Part shown: one piece after another, positions 6,480 to 13,570 of the stretch
Layout of the letters: each line of letters starts with the position of its first letter
Position numbering within the stretch: position 1 is the stretch's first letter
Assembly (NCBI GenBank): GCA_045631885.1
Contig: JAZQVN010000021.1
Span: forward strand, 1-22,778
Length of the DNA stretch: 22,778 nt
Direction: 5' to 3'
Source of the DNA: CAJOLV01 sp045631885
Lineage (GTDB): Bacteria > Bacillota_I > Bacilli_A > RFN20 > CAG-826
Program-made: the position numbers and the translations under genes
Notes under the pieces: generated by a model
The model's database searches: none
Seen by the model: only the letters and a program-made list of their open reading frames with translations
Told to the model about the DNA's origin: nothing

Positions 6480-9092
6480 ATGAACAAAACTAAATTAATC
6501 AAATGTGTATCAATCGCCTCGATGGCCCTTGTCTTAGGATTTACTTCTTTAATCGCAATAAATCAAGATAACAGCATCAAAGCCGCGGAGGCAAATTCAG
6601 TCAAATCTTACACTGGTTTTTATAAAAAGGTAACCGATGTCAGTGATATTCACGATGGCGATTACATTTTCTTTGTCGCAGACAATGGCCACATTGTCCG
6701 TGATATCGGTGGTAACCCAGCTTATTTATACACCAAGAATGAAGGTGTTCATATCGACACCACAAATGATTTGCTTTTTTTAGACAATGCTTATGTTACG
6801 CCGCATAAAGTTGAAACAGGTTATGTCGCGAATTCTTTTGCTTTCTATGGTGAATATAAACCATATAAGAGATACGACATAAAAGGTTACTTATCTTATG
6901 ATAGAAGAGGCTCAAACACATCCAATCCTGGCCCACATGATTATACTGGTTCAGATGCCGGTATCGGTTATTGGTATGGCGGCTTTGCTTTAAGAAAGAG
7001 CAAAGATCTCGCCGAATCATCTTTTACCATGGAATACGAAGATGGCCACATGATTGTTAATAACTGTGCAGGTCACGGTATGCTCTCATGGACATCAGGG
7101 TATGACAAAAGATTGTGTTACGCTAATTATTCAAACATCAATGTTTACAAAATTGATAACACACCTGTTTCAGTTTCTAGTATTCAAGTTTTACAACAAC
7201 CATCACATGGCGCGTATAACCAAGGTGACAAACTTGATTTAAAAGATTTAGAAGTCAGAGTTAATTTAAGTAACGGTGATCATTTTACCGCTTCTTATAA
7301 CGCCACTCCTCAATTTTTCCAACACTATCCATACGTTACTGGAACAGGAAGCACAACCAACATCGTAGATTTCCTTTATGGTGGGTCATTCAATGTCAAT
7401 GTCACAGTTAGATCAGCTCAAGGTAGTTACGGGAAAGTAACAACAGATTTGTATGATTATCGTGGTAACTCCTATGTTATAGCAATTCTTGGATCTTATT
7501 ATCCAGATGGGGATGGTGACTATCACTATTCAGATGCTAGAGCATTAAACAATATTTCAAAAGGTGAAGAATATGGTCAAAGCACAAGCATTTATTATAA
7601 CGTTCCAGATGGCGATACAGTTGAAGGCCCAAACGATAATTGCAGATTCAAAATTGTTATGAATAATGGCAATTATTATCTCAAAGATGTCGACAACGAT
7701 AAATATATCAGCGCTGCTGATCTCAGCCCATCCGATTCTCCAACGACACCTATTAAAGTGGTTTTTGAAAGCGGTGAAGCGCATATCAAGAACCCAAGCA
7801 ACGATTATTACTTACGCGAAGTTGGAGGCGGCTTCGCTTTCTCATCATCAGGAACCAAAGCTGCTCTTTTCAAGAAAGCAATGCCTCAAGAATCTATAAC
7901 CAACGTAAGTAACTTTTTGTTCAGTCATGATGCAGTCACTGGTTTAAGTGAGTTCTTAGACTCTGCAACCGCTGATAATGAAACATATACAATTTCCGCA
8001 GGAGATTGGTCAACATACGCATCTAGATTCAACGCATTATCTCTTGATGAACAAGGTTCTATTGCCGGTCTTACTTACACAACTCACAATGGTGAAAAAG
8101 AAGACTCTCCACAAGAAGCTATGGATAGATACGATTATGTTGTTAGTAAATATAAATTAAACGACTTCATGAATAGAAAAGAAGCCGGTACATATCAAAA
8201 CAATTATCATCCGCAACTCAATGATTATTTCAAATTAATTAACGATACAAACGATTATCGTGGTTCATATGCTTTAGTTATTTTAGGCAGTCAAAGTGGT
8301 CAAACATATCCAGACGCGATTGCTTTAAATGATGAAGGTACTGGAACCAATATTACAGATTTTATCTCTGGTGAAGGTGAAAGCGTTTTAGATATCGAAG
8401 CAACCGTAGAAGTTCAAGTTGTAATTAGTGGTTCTAATTACTACTTAAGAGCGAAGAATCACAATGCGGATGGCTATCACTATATCAGTTCACCTGATTG
8501 TAGTTCTTCCAACACCCCAACTAGCGCGGTGACATTTGAATATGATGATGTTAATGAACAAATCTATGTCAAATGTGGTGATTTATATCTCCAAAGAAAT
8601 GGCAATAATTTCGTCTTCTCTAATGGAGCAAATGAAAAAGCAACATTATATAAATTAGAAGCAACTGAAAGTGTTAATGATGAAGTTAGCACCTTTTTAT
8701 CTGGTTTTAGCACTTATTTAGGTTCTTGTAGTGCAGAACATGATCAATCATTCATCACCGAAGAAAATTGGGGCGATTTTGCCACAAGCTTTAATGCTTT
8801 ATCTCCAGACGCTCAAGGATACTTAGCTAATGTTGAATATGATCATAACCAAGAAGAAAGAAATAGCGTTGCTGATTTAATCGATAGATATGACTATATC
8901 GTTGATAAATATCATGTTAATGATTTCATCGGTAGAGCTTCTATCAGAGAACATTTACAACCTCAATCAAATACAAATATGAATATCGTTCAATTCACCG
9001 ATATGAGCGTAATAATCGTAGTTATTACATCAATATCATTAATCCTTGTCGCAGGTGGCTTATTCATCGCTAAAAAGAAAAGAGCGCAATAA
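6480..9092 (+). CDS. Large modular surface protein with C-terminal membrane anchor
   Basis: An 870-residue exported protein I cannot name. Residues 1-36 form a signal peptide (MNKTKLIKC, hydrophobic core, cleavage near KAAEA) without a lipobox. Residues ~41-228 are a module opening with KVTDVSDIHDGDYIFFV. Residues ~229-312 resemble a bacterial Ig-like (Big_3-type) domain (YNQGDKLDLKDLEVRV). Then come two homologous modules, ~326-567 and ~592-820, each with an (A/V)ILGS strand, an NNGNYYL or SGSNYYL strand, and a closing helical segment with W..(Y/F)A..FNALS.(D/E).QG and DRYDY(V/I)V.KY..NDF. A transmembrane helix (~843-864) followed by KKKR ends the protein. There is no LPXTG, so anchoring by the helix is expected. 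A clean terminator follows. Likely adhesion or display; ligand unknown. Confidence 0.85.
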   Translation: MNKTKLIKCVSIASMALVLGFTSLIAINQDNSIKAAEANSVKSYTGFYKKVTDVSDIHDGDYIFFVADNGHIVRDIGGNPAYLYTKNEGVHIDTTNDLLFLDNAYVTPHKVETGYVANSFAFYGEYKPYKRYDIKGYLSYDRRGSNTSNPGPHDYTGSDAGIGYWYGGFALRKSKDLAESSFTMEYEDGHMIVNNCAGHGMLSWTSGYDKRLCYANYSNINVYKIDNTPVSVSSIQVLQQPSHGAYNQGDKLDLKDLEVRVNLSNGDHFTASYNATPQFFQHYPYVTGTGSTTNIVDFLYGGSFNVNVTVRSAQGSYGKVTTDLYDYRGNSYVIAILGSYYPDGDGDYHYSDARALNNISKGEEYGQSTSIYYNVPDGDTVEGPNDNCRFKIVMNNGNYYLKDVDNDKYISAADLSPSDSPTTPIKVVFESGEAHIKNPSNDYYLREVGGGFAFSSSGTKAALFKKAMPQESITNVSNFLFSHDAVTGLSEFLDSATADNETYTISAGDWSTYASRFNALSLDEQGSIAGLTYTTHNGEKEDSPQEAMDRYDYVVSKYKLNDFMNRKEAGTYQNNYHPQLNDYFKLINDTNDYRGSYALVILGSQSGQTYPDAIALNDEGTGTNITDFISGEGESVLDIEATVEVQVVISGSNYYLRAKNHNADGYHYISSPDCSSSNTPTSAVTFEYDDVNEQIYVKCGDLYLQRNGNNFVFSNGANEKATLYKLEATESVNDEVSTFLSGFSTYLGSCSAEHDQSFITEENWGDFATSFNALSPDAQGYLANVEYDHNQEERNSVADLIDRYDYIVDKYHVNDFIGRASIREHLQPQSNTNMNIVQFTDMSVIIVVITSISLILVAGGLFIAKKKRAQ
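7455..8180 (+). repeat. Module copy 1 inside the surface protein
   Basis: Encodes residues ~326-567. It aligns by eye with copy 2 at protein level (SYVIAILGS, NNGNYYLKDVDNDKYIS, RFNALSLDEQG, DRYDYVVSKYKLNDFMNR). DNA identity is low, so this is an old duplication rather than a recombining repeat. Confidence 0.75.
8253..8939 (+). repeat. Module copy 2 inside the surface protein
   Basis: Encodes residues ~592-820. Matching landmarks are SYALVILGS, SGSNYYLRAKN, SFNALSPDAQG and DRYDYIVDKYHVNDFIGR. The linker between copies is about 25 residues rich in Asn, Asp and Tyr. Confidence 0.75.
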
Positions 9093-9102
9093 AATATAAA
9101 AG

Positions 9103-9133
9103 AGGTATCTATTTAGATACCTTCTTTTTTTCT
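9103..9133. terminator. Bidirectional terminator between convergent genes
   Basis: AGGTATCT-ATTT-AGATACCT is a perfect 8-bp stem (9103-9110, 9115-9122). It is followed on plus by TCTTTTTTTCTT, ending the surface-protein transcript. On minus it is followed by TCTTTTATATTTT, usable for the TOPRIM gene. The stop codon of the minus-strand gene (9113-9115) lies inside the hairpin. Confidence 0.85.
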
Positions 9134-9748
9134 TAATGCTTTTATATTATCTATCCAGCTCGTGTCTTCGCTTTCAAATCTTTCAAGAAAAGTTAAGAAG
9201 TTTGAACTGGGTAAGTTTTTAAAGTTTGAAGATAATAGTCCAATCCTCTGCTTAAAGACTTCTAAGGAACTGAAGTGTATTTTCCCAATCATTTCATCGA
9301 TTTGTTCTTGTGTCGCATCATAATTCTTTATTCCTGTAAGTTTTTCAACAGTGTCTGCGTTATCTTTTTTAGCGACTTTTGTTAAACAAACATCTCCGAA
9401 ATGAGATAAGACGATTTGAAGAGTAACTGGGTTTGCAAAAATAAACACTTCAAATCCATATTCTCTATCGGTAAAGAATTTTTCCCCAATAGAGTAAACA
9501 AGATTTAAAAACTGTTCGCTACCTTTATCAGCATCGCAAAAAACCAAAATAACATCATAGAAACCTCTTTGTATTTCATACTGATATCTCGCTGGGATAT
9601 TGCCACTGCCCTTCACATTAATTGATGGGGCAAAAGAATAAACTGTTTTGTTGATATTAGGAAAAGAGAGAATCTTATCAATATAAGGTTTCTCTTCATA
9701 TCCTTCTGCGATAATCAAAACATTTTTTCTTCTGGCAAAATCACTCAT
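9113..9748 (-). CDS. TOPRIM/RloB-like protein, partner of the AAA ATPase
   Basis: A 211-residue protein with TOPRIM-type features. A first strand ending in a conserved acid (NVLIIAEGYEEKPYIDKIL, Glu15) is followed by a DxD motif on a later strand (VILVFCDADKG, Asp72/Asp74). Next comes FANPVTLQIVLSHFGD, which resembles the (S/A)NPxxxxWxxxHF segment of RloB-family proteins. TOPRIM partners of AAA_15/21 ATPases (AriB of PARIS, OLD nucleases, RloB) act as nucleases or effectors. I start it at the ATG 9748, 9 bases after AGGAGG; a TTG six bases earlier is too close to that site. The frame overlaps the ATPase stop by 8 bases, which indicates translational coupling. The protein lacks other recognisable domains. 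Nuclease activity is inferred from motif and context. Confidence 0.7.
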   Translation of the reverse strand: MSDFARRKNVLIIAEGYEEKPYIDKILSFPNINKTVYSFAPSINVKGSGNIPARYQYEIQRGFYDVILVFCDADKGSEQFLNLVYSIGEKFFTDREYGFEVFIFANPVTLQIVLSHFGDVCLTKVAKKDNADTVEKLTGIKNYDATQEQIDEMIGKIHFSSLEVFKQRIGLLSSNFKNLPSSNFLTFLERFESEDTSWIDNIKALRKKEGI

Positions 9749-11003
9749 CGGCAACGGCCTCCTCTAATGATGAGAATAAATCTGGAGTGGGGATAGAACC
9801 AAATTGTCCTTTTAAGTAATATTCAGTAATGTCCTCTTCATCTCCCCTGATGCCGTTTTCCGCTCTTGAAGTGAATTCTGATAGTCTAGTAATCTTACTT
9901 GAACTTGAATCCAATATATCGACGAGCCAGATTTGATCTTTTCTAAACATCTCTTTTAAATCTAGTAATAAAGCATCGTGTGTTGTGAATAATAATTGAG
10001 CTTTAGTGTTAAGCATATTAGAAAACATCGCAACAATGGACTTAGTTAAAATGTGATGTAAAGAGCTATCTATTTCATCAACGATTAAAGTTTTACCTTT
10101 GCTTAACGCTTCATAAATATATCCAGATAACGCGATTAATTTTAACGTTCCAACCGAATCAAAGAACACAGATGGGACACGATAACCATTATGTTTACTA
10201 TAAAGTTTTAAGCTTTCTTTGATAAAAGAAGGATTGTTCATCGCACTCCTAATCTCATCGCCAATATCAGTGTCACTGACAACATTATCATCAAAGCCAA
10301 AATCACTAATATGGAGATCGCAGTTCTTTACGAACTCTTTGATAAATTTATTAGCCTTTGGATCAGTTTGAATTAAATTGATGGTTTTTGAGATATCAAC
10401 CGGTCCATCCATTTTTAAAAATAATATTGAATTAGCGAAGTCTAGATAATCTTGTTTTGCTTGTTTCATTACGAGATTATCATCATCGTTAAACATGATC
10501 ATAAACGGAAAGGTTGGTGAAAATATTCTCATGATATTCGCGTTCTTTAAATCACTAGTAATACCCTTCCAATTCAATTTATTACCACTGCGTTCGAATA
10601 TCTTCTCATTAGTGCTTGAGTTACTAGAATATTGTTTTAAAACAAGACTTTCTTTGATGTATTCTCTAGTCGCATTATTATATTCAACTGCGTAAACATA
10701 AAATCTATTATTGATGAAGTATTCAACACTAAAAGATGTTATATCTCCTTTACCCGCGAAAACATTAGAAAACCTATCATGAGGTTCGTTGAGCATCAAT
10801 GCACGTAAATTAAGTAATGATAACAAAATACATGTTTTACCAGTATTGTTTGGGCCATAAAAGCCAATGGTCTTTAATATGTTCTTTTCACCAGCATTGA
10901 TGTAATTATAGTCAAGTCTCTTAATGTTTCCATTAGCAAAAAAGTCTAATTCTGTTTTACTAGCAAACGCTTTAAAATTCTCCACGCTGAATCTGCAAAT
11001 CAT
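9741..11003 (-). CDS. AAA family ABC-like ATPase (AAA_15/AAA_21, RloA/AriA-like)
   Basis: A 420-residue SMC/ABC-type ATPase of the kind found in OLD, Gabija, PARIS and RloA systems. The start reads FSVENFKAFASKTELDF, the usual opening beta strand (xNF+xF). Walker A is GPNNTGKT (50-57). An ABC signature-like DSVGTLKLIAL lies near 281-291, Walker B LIVDEID at 306-312, and the H-switch LFTTHDALLLD at 338-348. The middle ~170 residues are a family-specific insertion. In known systems the ATPase senses a phage signal and holds or releases the toxic partner. The partner gene begins inside this gene's last codons. AAGGGAG sits 8-9 bases before the ATG and a good promoter precedes it. The TGA stop here confirms the standard code. 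ATPase call firm, defence role inferred. Confidence 0.85.
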   Translation of the reverse strand: MICRFSVENFKAFASKTELDFFANGNIKRLDYNYINAGEKNILKTIGFYGPNNTGKTCILLSLLNLRALMLNEPHDRFSNVFAGKGDITSFSVEYFINNRFYVYAVEYNNATREYIKESLVLKQYSSNSSTNEKIFERSGNKLNWKGITSDLKNANIMRIFSPTFPFMIMFNDDDNLVMKQAKQDYLDFANSILFLKMDGPVDISKTINLIQTDPKANKFIKEFVKNCDLHISDFGFDDNVVSDTDIGDEIRSAMNNPSFIKESLKLYSKHNGYRVPSVFFDSVGTLKLIALSGYIYEALSKGKTLIVDEIDSSLHHILTKSIVAMFSNMLNTKAQLLFTTHDALLLDLKEMFRKDQIWLVDILDSSSSKITRLSEFTSRAENGIRGDEEDITEYYLKGQFGSIPTPDLFSSLEEAVADE

Positions 11004-11030
11004 GTTGTTAGCTCCCTTTGTTGTAAATAT

Positions 11031-11058
11031 ATTATACTATATTTTCAAAACCGTGCAA
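11031..11058 (-). promoter_or_regulatory. Promoter of the ATPase/TOPRIM pair
   Basis: Minus-strand TTGCAC (11058-11053), 16-base spacer, perfect TATAAT (11036-11031). The predicted start near 11024 gives a ~21-base leader with AAGGGAG. Confidence 0.6.
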
Positions 11059-11101
11059 ATATTTTACACAGTTTAGAATTTTCATATATGTCTAATAAGT
11101 A

Positions 11102-11118
11102 TTGCAACTATGTTGCAA
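11102..11118. repeat. Inverted repeat TTGCAAC-TAT-GTTGCAA
   Basis: A perfect 7-bp inverted repeat with 3-base centre, about 44 bases upstream of the ATPase -35 and just past the cyclophilin terminator. No U-run follows on either strand, so an operator is more likely than a terminator. Its TTGCA/TGCAA core is shared with the repeat upstream of capE. Confidence 0.5.
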
Positions 11119-11136
11119 AACCGCGTATTGAAAAGA

Positions 11137-11160
11137 CAAATAAAAGAGGCCGGAGCCCCT
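11137..11160 (-). terminator. Rho-independent terminator of the cyclophilin gene
   Basis: On the minus strand AGGGGC-TCCG-GCCTCT forms a GC-rich 6-bp stem with one G-U pair, followed by TTTATTTG. It begins 4 bases after the stop codon at 11165. Confidence 0.7.
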
Positions 11161-11164
11161 AATA

Positions 11165-11641
11165 TTATTCAGTAATGGTAATACTTTCAATGATGACTGG
11201 TTTAAGAGGTTTGTCTCTATAATCAGTGCTAACTCTTGCTATCTTATCCACTACTTCAATACCATTAATAACTTTACCGAATGCAGCGTATTGTCCATCT
11301 AGATGTGGAGAAGCTTTATGCATAATGAAGAATTGACTACCCGCAGAGTTAGGATCCATCGCTCTAGCCATAGATATCACACCCTCTTCATGTTTAATTG
11401 GGTTATTAACACCATTAGATAAGAACTCACCTTTAATCTTATATCCAGGACCACCAGTACCTGTTCCAAGAGGACAACCACCTTGGATCATAAAACCTTT
11501 GATAACCCTATGGAATGTTAAACCATTATAAAATCCTTTATTCGCTAATTTTACAAAGTTATCAACAGTAATAGGAGCAACATCAGGATATAACTCTAAC
11601 TCCATAGTTCCATAATCTTTCACATTAATAATTGCTTTCAT
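11165..11641 (-). CDS. ppiB: Peptidyl-prolyl cis-trans isomerase, cyclophilin type
   Basis: A 158-residue single-domain cyclophilin, cytoplasmic because there is no signal peptide. The core reads FHRVIKGFMIQGG with catalytic Arg in FHRV, then GTGTGGPGYKIKGEF, GVISMARAMDPNSAGSQFF and a closing HLDGQYAAFGKVINGIE, covering essentially all active-site residues (R, F, M, Q, F, H). It catalyses proline isomerisation during protein folding and is the compact bacterial form. AGGATG lies ahead of the ATG with 11-base spacing. It is monocistronic with its own terminator, and nothing suggests a link with the adjacent ATPase pair. Confidence 0.93.
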   Translation of the reverse strand: MKAIINVKDYGTMELELYPDVAPITVDNFVKLANKGFYNGLTFHRVIKGFMIQGGCPLGTGTGGPGYKIKGEFLSNGVNNPIKHEEGVISMARAMDPNSAGSQFFIMHKASPHLDGQYAAFGKVINGIEVVDKIARVSTDYRDKPLKPVIIESITITE

Positions 11642-11711
11642 ATCTTAAATACATCCTAATAAAAATCTTTATTCAAATATTACCATAAAAGTAGAAAATA
11701 TCGACAAGTTC

Positions 11712-11746
11712 AAAAATAGGCTTATCAAAGAAAAACGTTCGATAAG
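11712..11746 (-). terminator. Weak terminator candidate after the PP2C phosphatase
   Basis: On the minus strand CTTATC and GATAAG form a 6-bp stem with a 14-base loop, then CCTATTTTTG. Position fits the end of the phosphatase transcript, but the stem is AT-rich and the U-run is displaced by four bases. The rest of the 11642-11763 gap shows no gene. Confidence 0.35.
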
Positions 11747-11763
11747 TTATGAAAACGATGAGT

Positions 11764-13224
11764 CTATTTATTCAATTTATATTCAAAGCAAAGCATGGTG
11801 ATATCATCGAATTGTTCAGCGTTTTGCACAAATTCATCAACTGATTTTCTCACTTGTTTACAAATCTGTTCAGGAGACTCTTTAGGGTTGATATTAAGTG
11901 CATCGTTTAATCGATCCATGCCAAATCTTTTATTGTTTTTATCTGTCGCTTCTGCGACTCCATCAGTATAGATAAAAATCTTAGAACCGGGTTGAAGTTG
12001 GATTTCTGTTTCATGGAAAGTTAACCCATCCATACCTCCAACGATAAAGTCGTGTTTAGTTTTAATAAATTCAAATTTACCATTAGGTAAACATATCGCT
12101 GGTAATTCATGTCCTGCGTTAGTCGCGGTTAATTTACCAGTTGATAATTCTAAAACACCAAGCCATACAGTAACAAACATCCCGTCCCCATTATTAGAAC
12201 AAATCATCTTATTAGATTCGGTAATAATCTTGGCTGGTGTTTTATATAATTTAGCGTTATTAGCGATAATGATTTTACTCGCCATCATAAATAAAGCAGC
12301 AGGAACTCCTTTACCAGATACATCAGCGATAACTAAACATAGATGGTCATCATCAATTAAGAAGAAGTCATAGAAGTCTCCACCAACTTCTTTTGCTGGA
12401 TCCATAGAGGCAAATACATCAAAATCAGAACGATTTGGGAAAGCTGGAAAGATGTTTGGTAACATATCTTCTTGAATGCTTGACGCCATTGATAATTCAG
12501 TTTCAATACGAGCGCTTTCTTGTTGTTGTTTTTCATAACGTCTATTTTGATCGCGGATAATTGTGGTAAACATATATACCGCCGCCGCAATAGTAACGAT
12601 AATAATGAATTGAACACCAAATAAGAAACTTTGTATAGCCACTGCAACAACTGGGGCTACTATATAGTTCCATAAGGAAATCATAATATCTTTATTAAGA
12701 ATATTCTTACGATAGATAACTAACATCGCTGCGTTAAAGACAATCAATAAAACGGGAATTAGATTAGAAAGTAAATAAAGTGTTCCACGGGAATATTCGT
12801 TATTCTCGTTGAATACATAAATTAAGCCCGTTAATGATAAAACGATAACTAAAATAATATGGACAAGTAAAAAGACAAATAAGCAAATGATTTTTTGTTT
12901 TAAGAATCTATTAGCTCTAGCGATAGTAACAACTAGAAAACTCATCATCTGTGTCATAATACCCGCGGCGATAAGTTCAGTAATCGTGACAATATTTAAC
13001 CACACTCTTATCGCATCTCCAGGAATGCCGTTCATTAGCTCTCTCACAAGATGCGCGGATATATATAGCAATATCGTAGAGAAAAAATAAACAAAATAAT
13101 GTCTTACTTCTTTTCTAATGTGACTAGATGAACCCATTTGTAAAATACAAAGTAAGCACACTCCAATCCCCATCGCAATGATTAAGACATTAATTAAAGA
13201 TACAGGTGATAAATTAAAAACCAT
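11764..13224 (-). CDS. Membrane-bound SpoIIE/RsbU-type PP2C phosphatase
   Basis: A 486-residue serine phosphatase. Residues ~8-220 contain about six or seven hydrophobic helices, forming a 7TM-type sensor-like region. Residues ~222-250 are charged and helical (RDQNRRYEKQQQESARIE) and look like a signalling linker. Residues ~250-483 are the SpoIIE domain: SIQEDMLPNIFP, AKEVGGDFYDFF (metal-binding Asp), VIADVSGKGVPAALFM, TNAGHELP, and IFIYTDGVAEATD. Such proteins dephosphorylate anti-anti-sigma factors in partner-switching pathways. No anti-sigma factor or STAS protein gene is next to it here, so its partner must be elsewhere. TTGGAGAG stands 6-8 bases before the ATG, with a perfect TATAAT promoter upstream. 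Domain calls are secure; signal and target are unknown. Confidence 0.9.
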   Translation of the reverse strand: MVFNLSPVSLINVLIIAMGIGVCLLCILQMGSSSHIRKEVRHYFVYFFSTILLYISAHLVRELMNGIPGDAIRVWLNIVTITELIAAGIMTQMMSFLVVTIARANRFLKQKIICLFVFLLVHIILVIVLSLTGLIYVFNENNEYSRGTLYLLSNLIPVLLIVFNAAMLVIYRKNILNKDIMISLWNYIVAPVVAVAIQSFLFGVQFIIIVTIAAAVYMFTTIIRDQNRRYEKQQQESARIETELSMASSIQEDMLPNIFPAFPNRSDFDVFASMDPAKEVGGDFYDFFLIDDDHLCLVIADVSGKGVPAALFMMASKIIIANNAKLYKTPAKIITESNKMICSNNGDGMFVTVWLGVLELSTGKLTATNAGHELPAICLPNGKFEFIKTKHDFIVGGMDGLTFHETEIQLQPGSKIFIYTDGVAEATDKNNKRFGMDRLNDALNINPKESPEQICKQVRKSVDEFVQNAEQFDDITMLCFEYKLNK

Positions 13225-13250
13225 AGTTACTCTCCAATTTAGATAGGTCC

Positions 13251-13280
13251 ATTATATAGAACAACAGTAAAAAACACCAA
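13251..13280 (-). promoter_or_regulatory. Putative promoter of the PP2C phosphatase
   Basis: Minus-strand TATAAT (13256-13251) with TTGGTG (13280-13275) 18 bases upstream. The -35 lies inside one arm of the adjacent inverted repeat, so that repeat could act as an operator. Confidence 0.5.
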
Positions 13281-13302
13281 ATATCAAATACATTTTGGTG
13301 TT
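13269..13302 (-). terminator. Inverted repeat with U-run: terminator or operator
   Basis: AACACCAAA / TTTGGTGTT is a perfect 9-bp stem with a 12-base loop, followed on the minus strand by TTTT. It could be a second terminator for readthrough from the DUF4143 gene. Because it overlaps the putative -35 of the phosphatase promoter, a protein-binding role is also possible. Confidence 0.5.
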
Positions 13303-13350
13303 ATGGATTGATGACATATTATTCTCACATTTTGATAATAATCATATAAC

Positions 13351-13392
13351 AAAAATGGGTTTTTGCGGTAAAATTCACTGCAAAACCCATTT
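13351..13392 (-). terminator. Rho-independent terminator downstream of the DUF4143 gene
   Basis: On the minus strand AAATGGGTTTTGC pairs with GCAAAAACCCATTT (13 bp with one bulged A, 13-base loop) and is followed by TTTTTG. It follows the short ORF ending at 13405, so the ATPase gene and this ORF would share one transcript. Confidence 0.75.
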
Positions 13393-13404
13393 ATTTTGAT
13401 GCTA

Positions 13405-13527
13405 TTAAATATTTATGTACCAGTCACGATATTCTACTTTTCTAATTGATGTGACAAATTGAGAATCCCAACGGAGGCTTTTTAATTCTGCTTCACATTT
13501 TTTAATTGATTCAGGAACTTTATCCAT
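13405..13527 (-). CDS. Short ORF of unknown origin (40 codons from ATG; open ~65)
   Basis: A minus-strand frame encodes about 40 residues from the ATG at 13527 (MDKVPESIKKCEAELK... to EYRDWYINI). It stays open upstream into the tail of the DUF4143 gene, to a stop near 13605. Its composition (Trp, Cys, charged helices, ordinary codons) looks protein-like rather than random. An AGGGGAA lies only 1-2 bases before the ATG, too close for a good ribosome site, so it may instead be the C-terminal remnant of a longer gene lost by recombination. No homologue is recognised. It lies in the same direction as the ATPase gene and before the shared terminator. Confidence 0.35.
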   Translation of the reverse strand: MDKVPESIKKCEAELKSLRWDSQFVTSIRKVEYRDWYINI

Positions 13528-13570
13528 TTCCCCTGGTTCAGTTTTAATAAAAGTAACTCTATCAACCAGA

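Noticed and set aside
9113..11003. Calling the pair a confirmed PARIS system
   Set aside because: The small protein looks nearer to RloB than to the DUF4435 AriB family, and no profile search could be run.
11102..11118. Inverted repeat as a terminator
   Set aside because: No T-run follows on either strand; it was kept only as an operator candidate.
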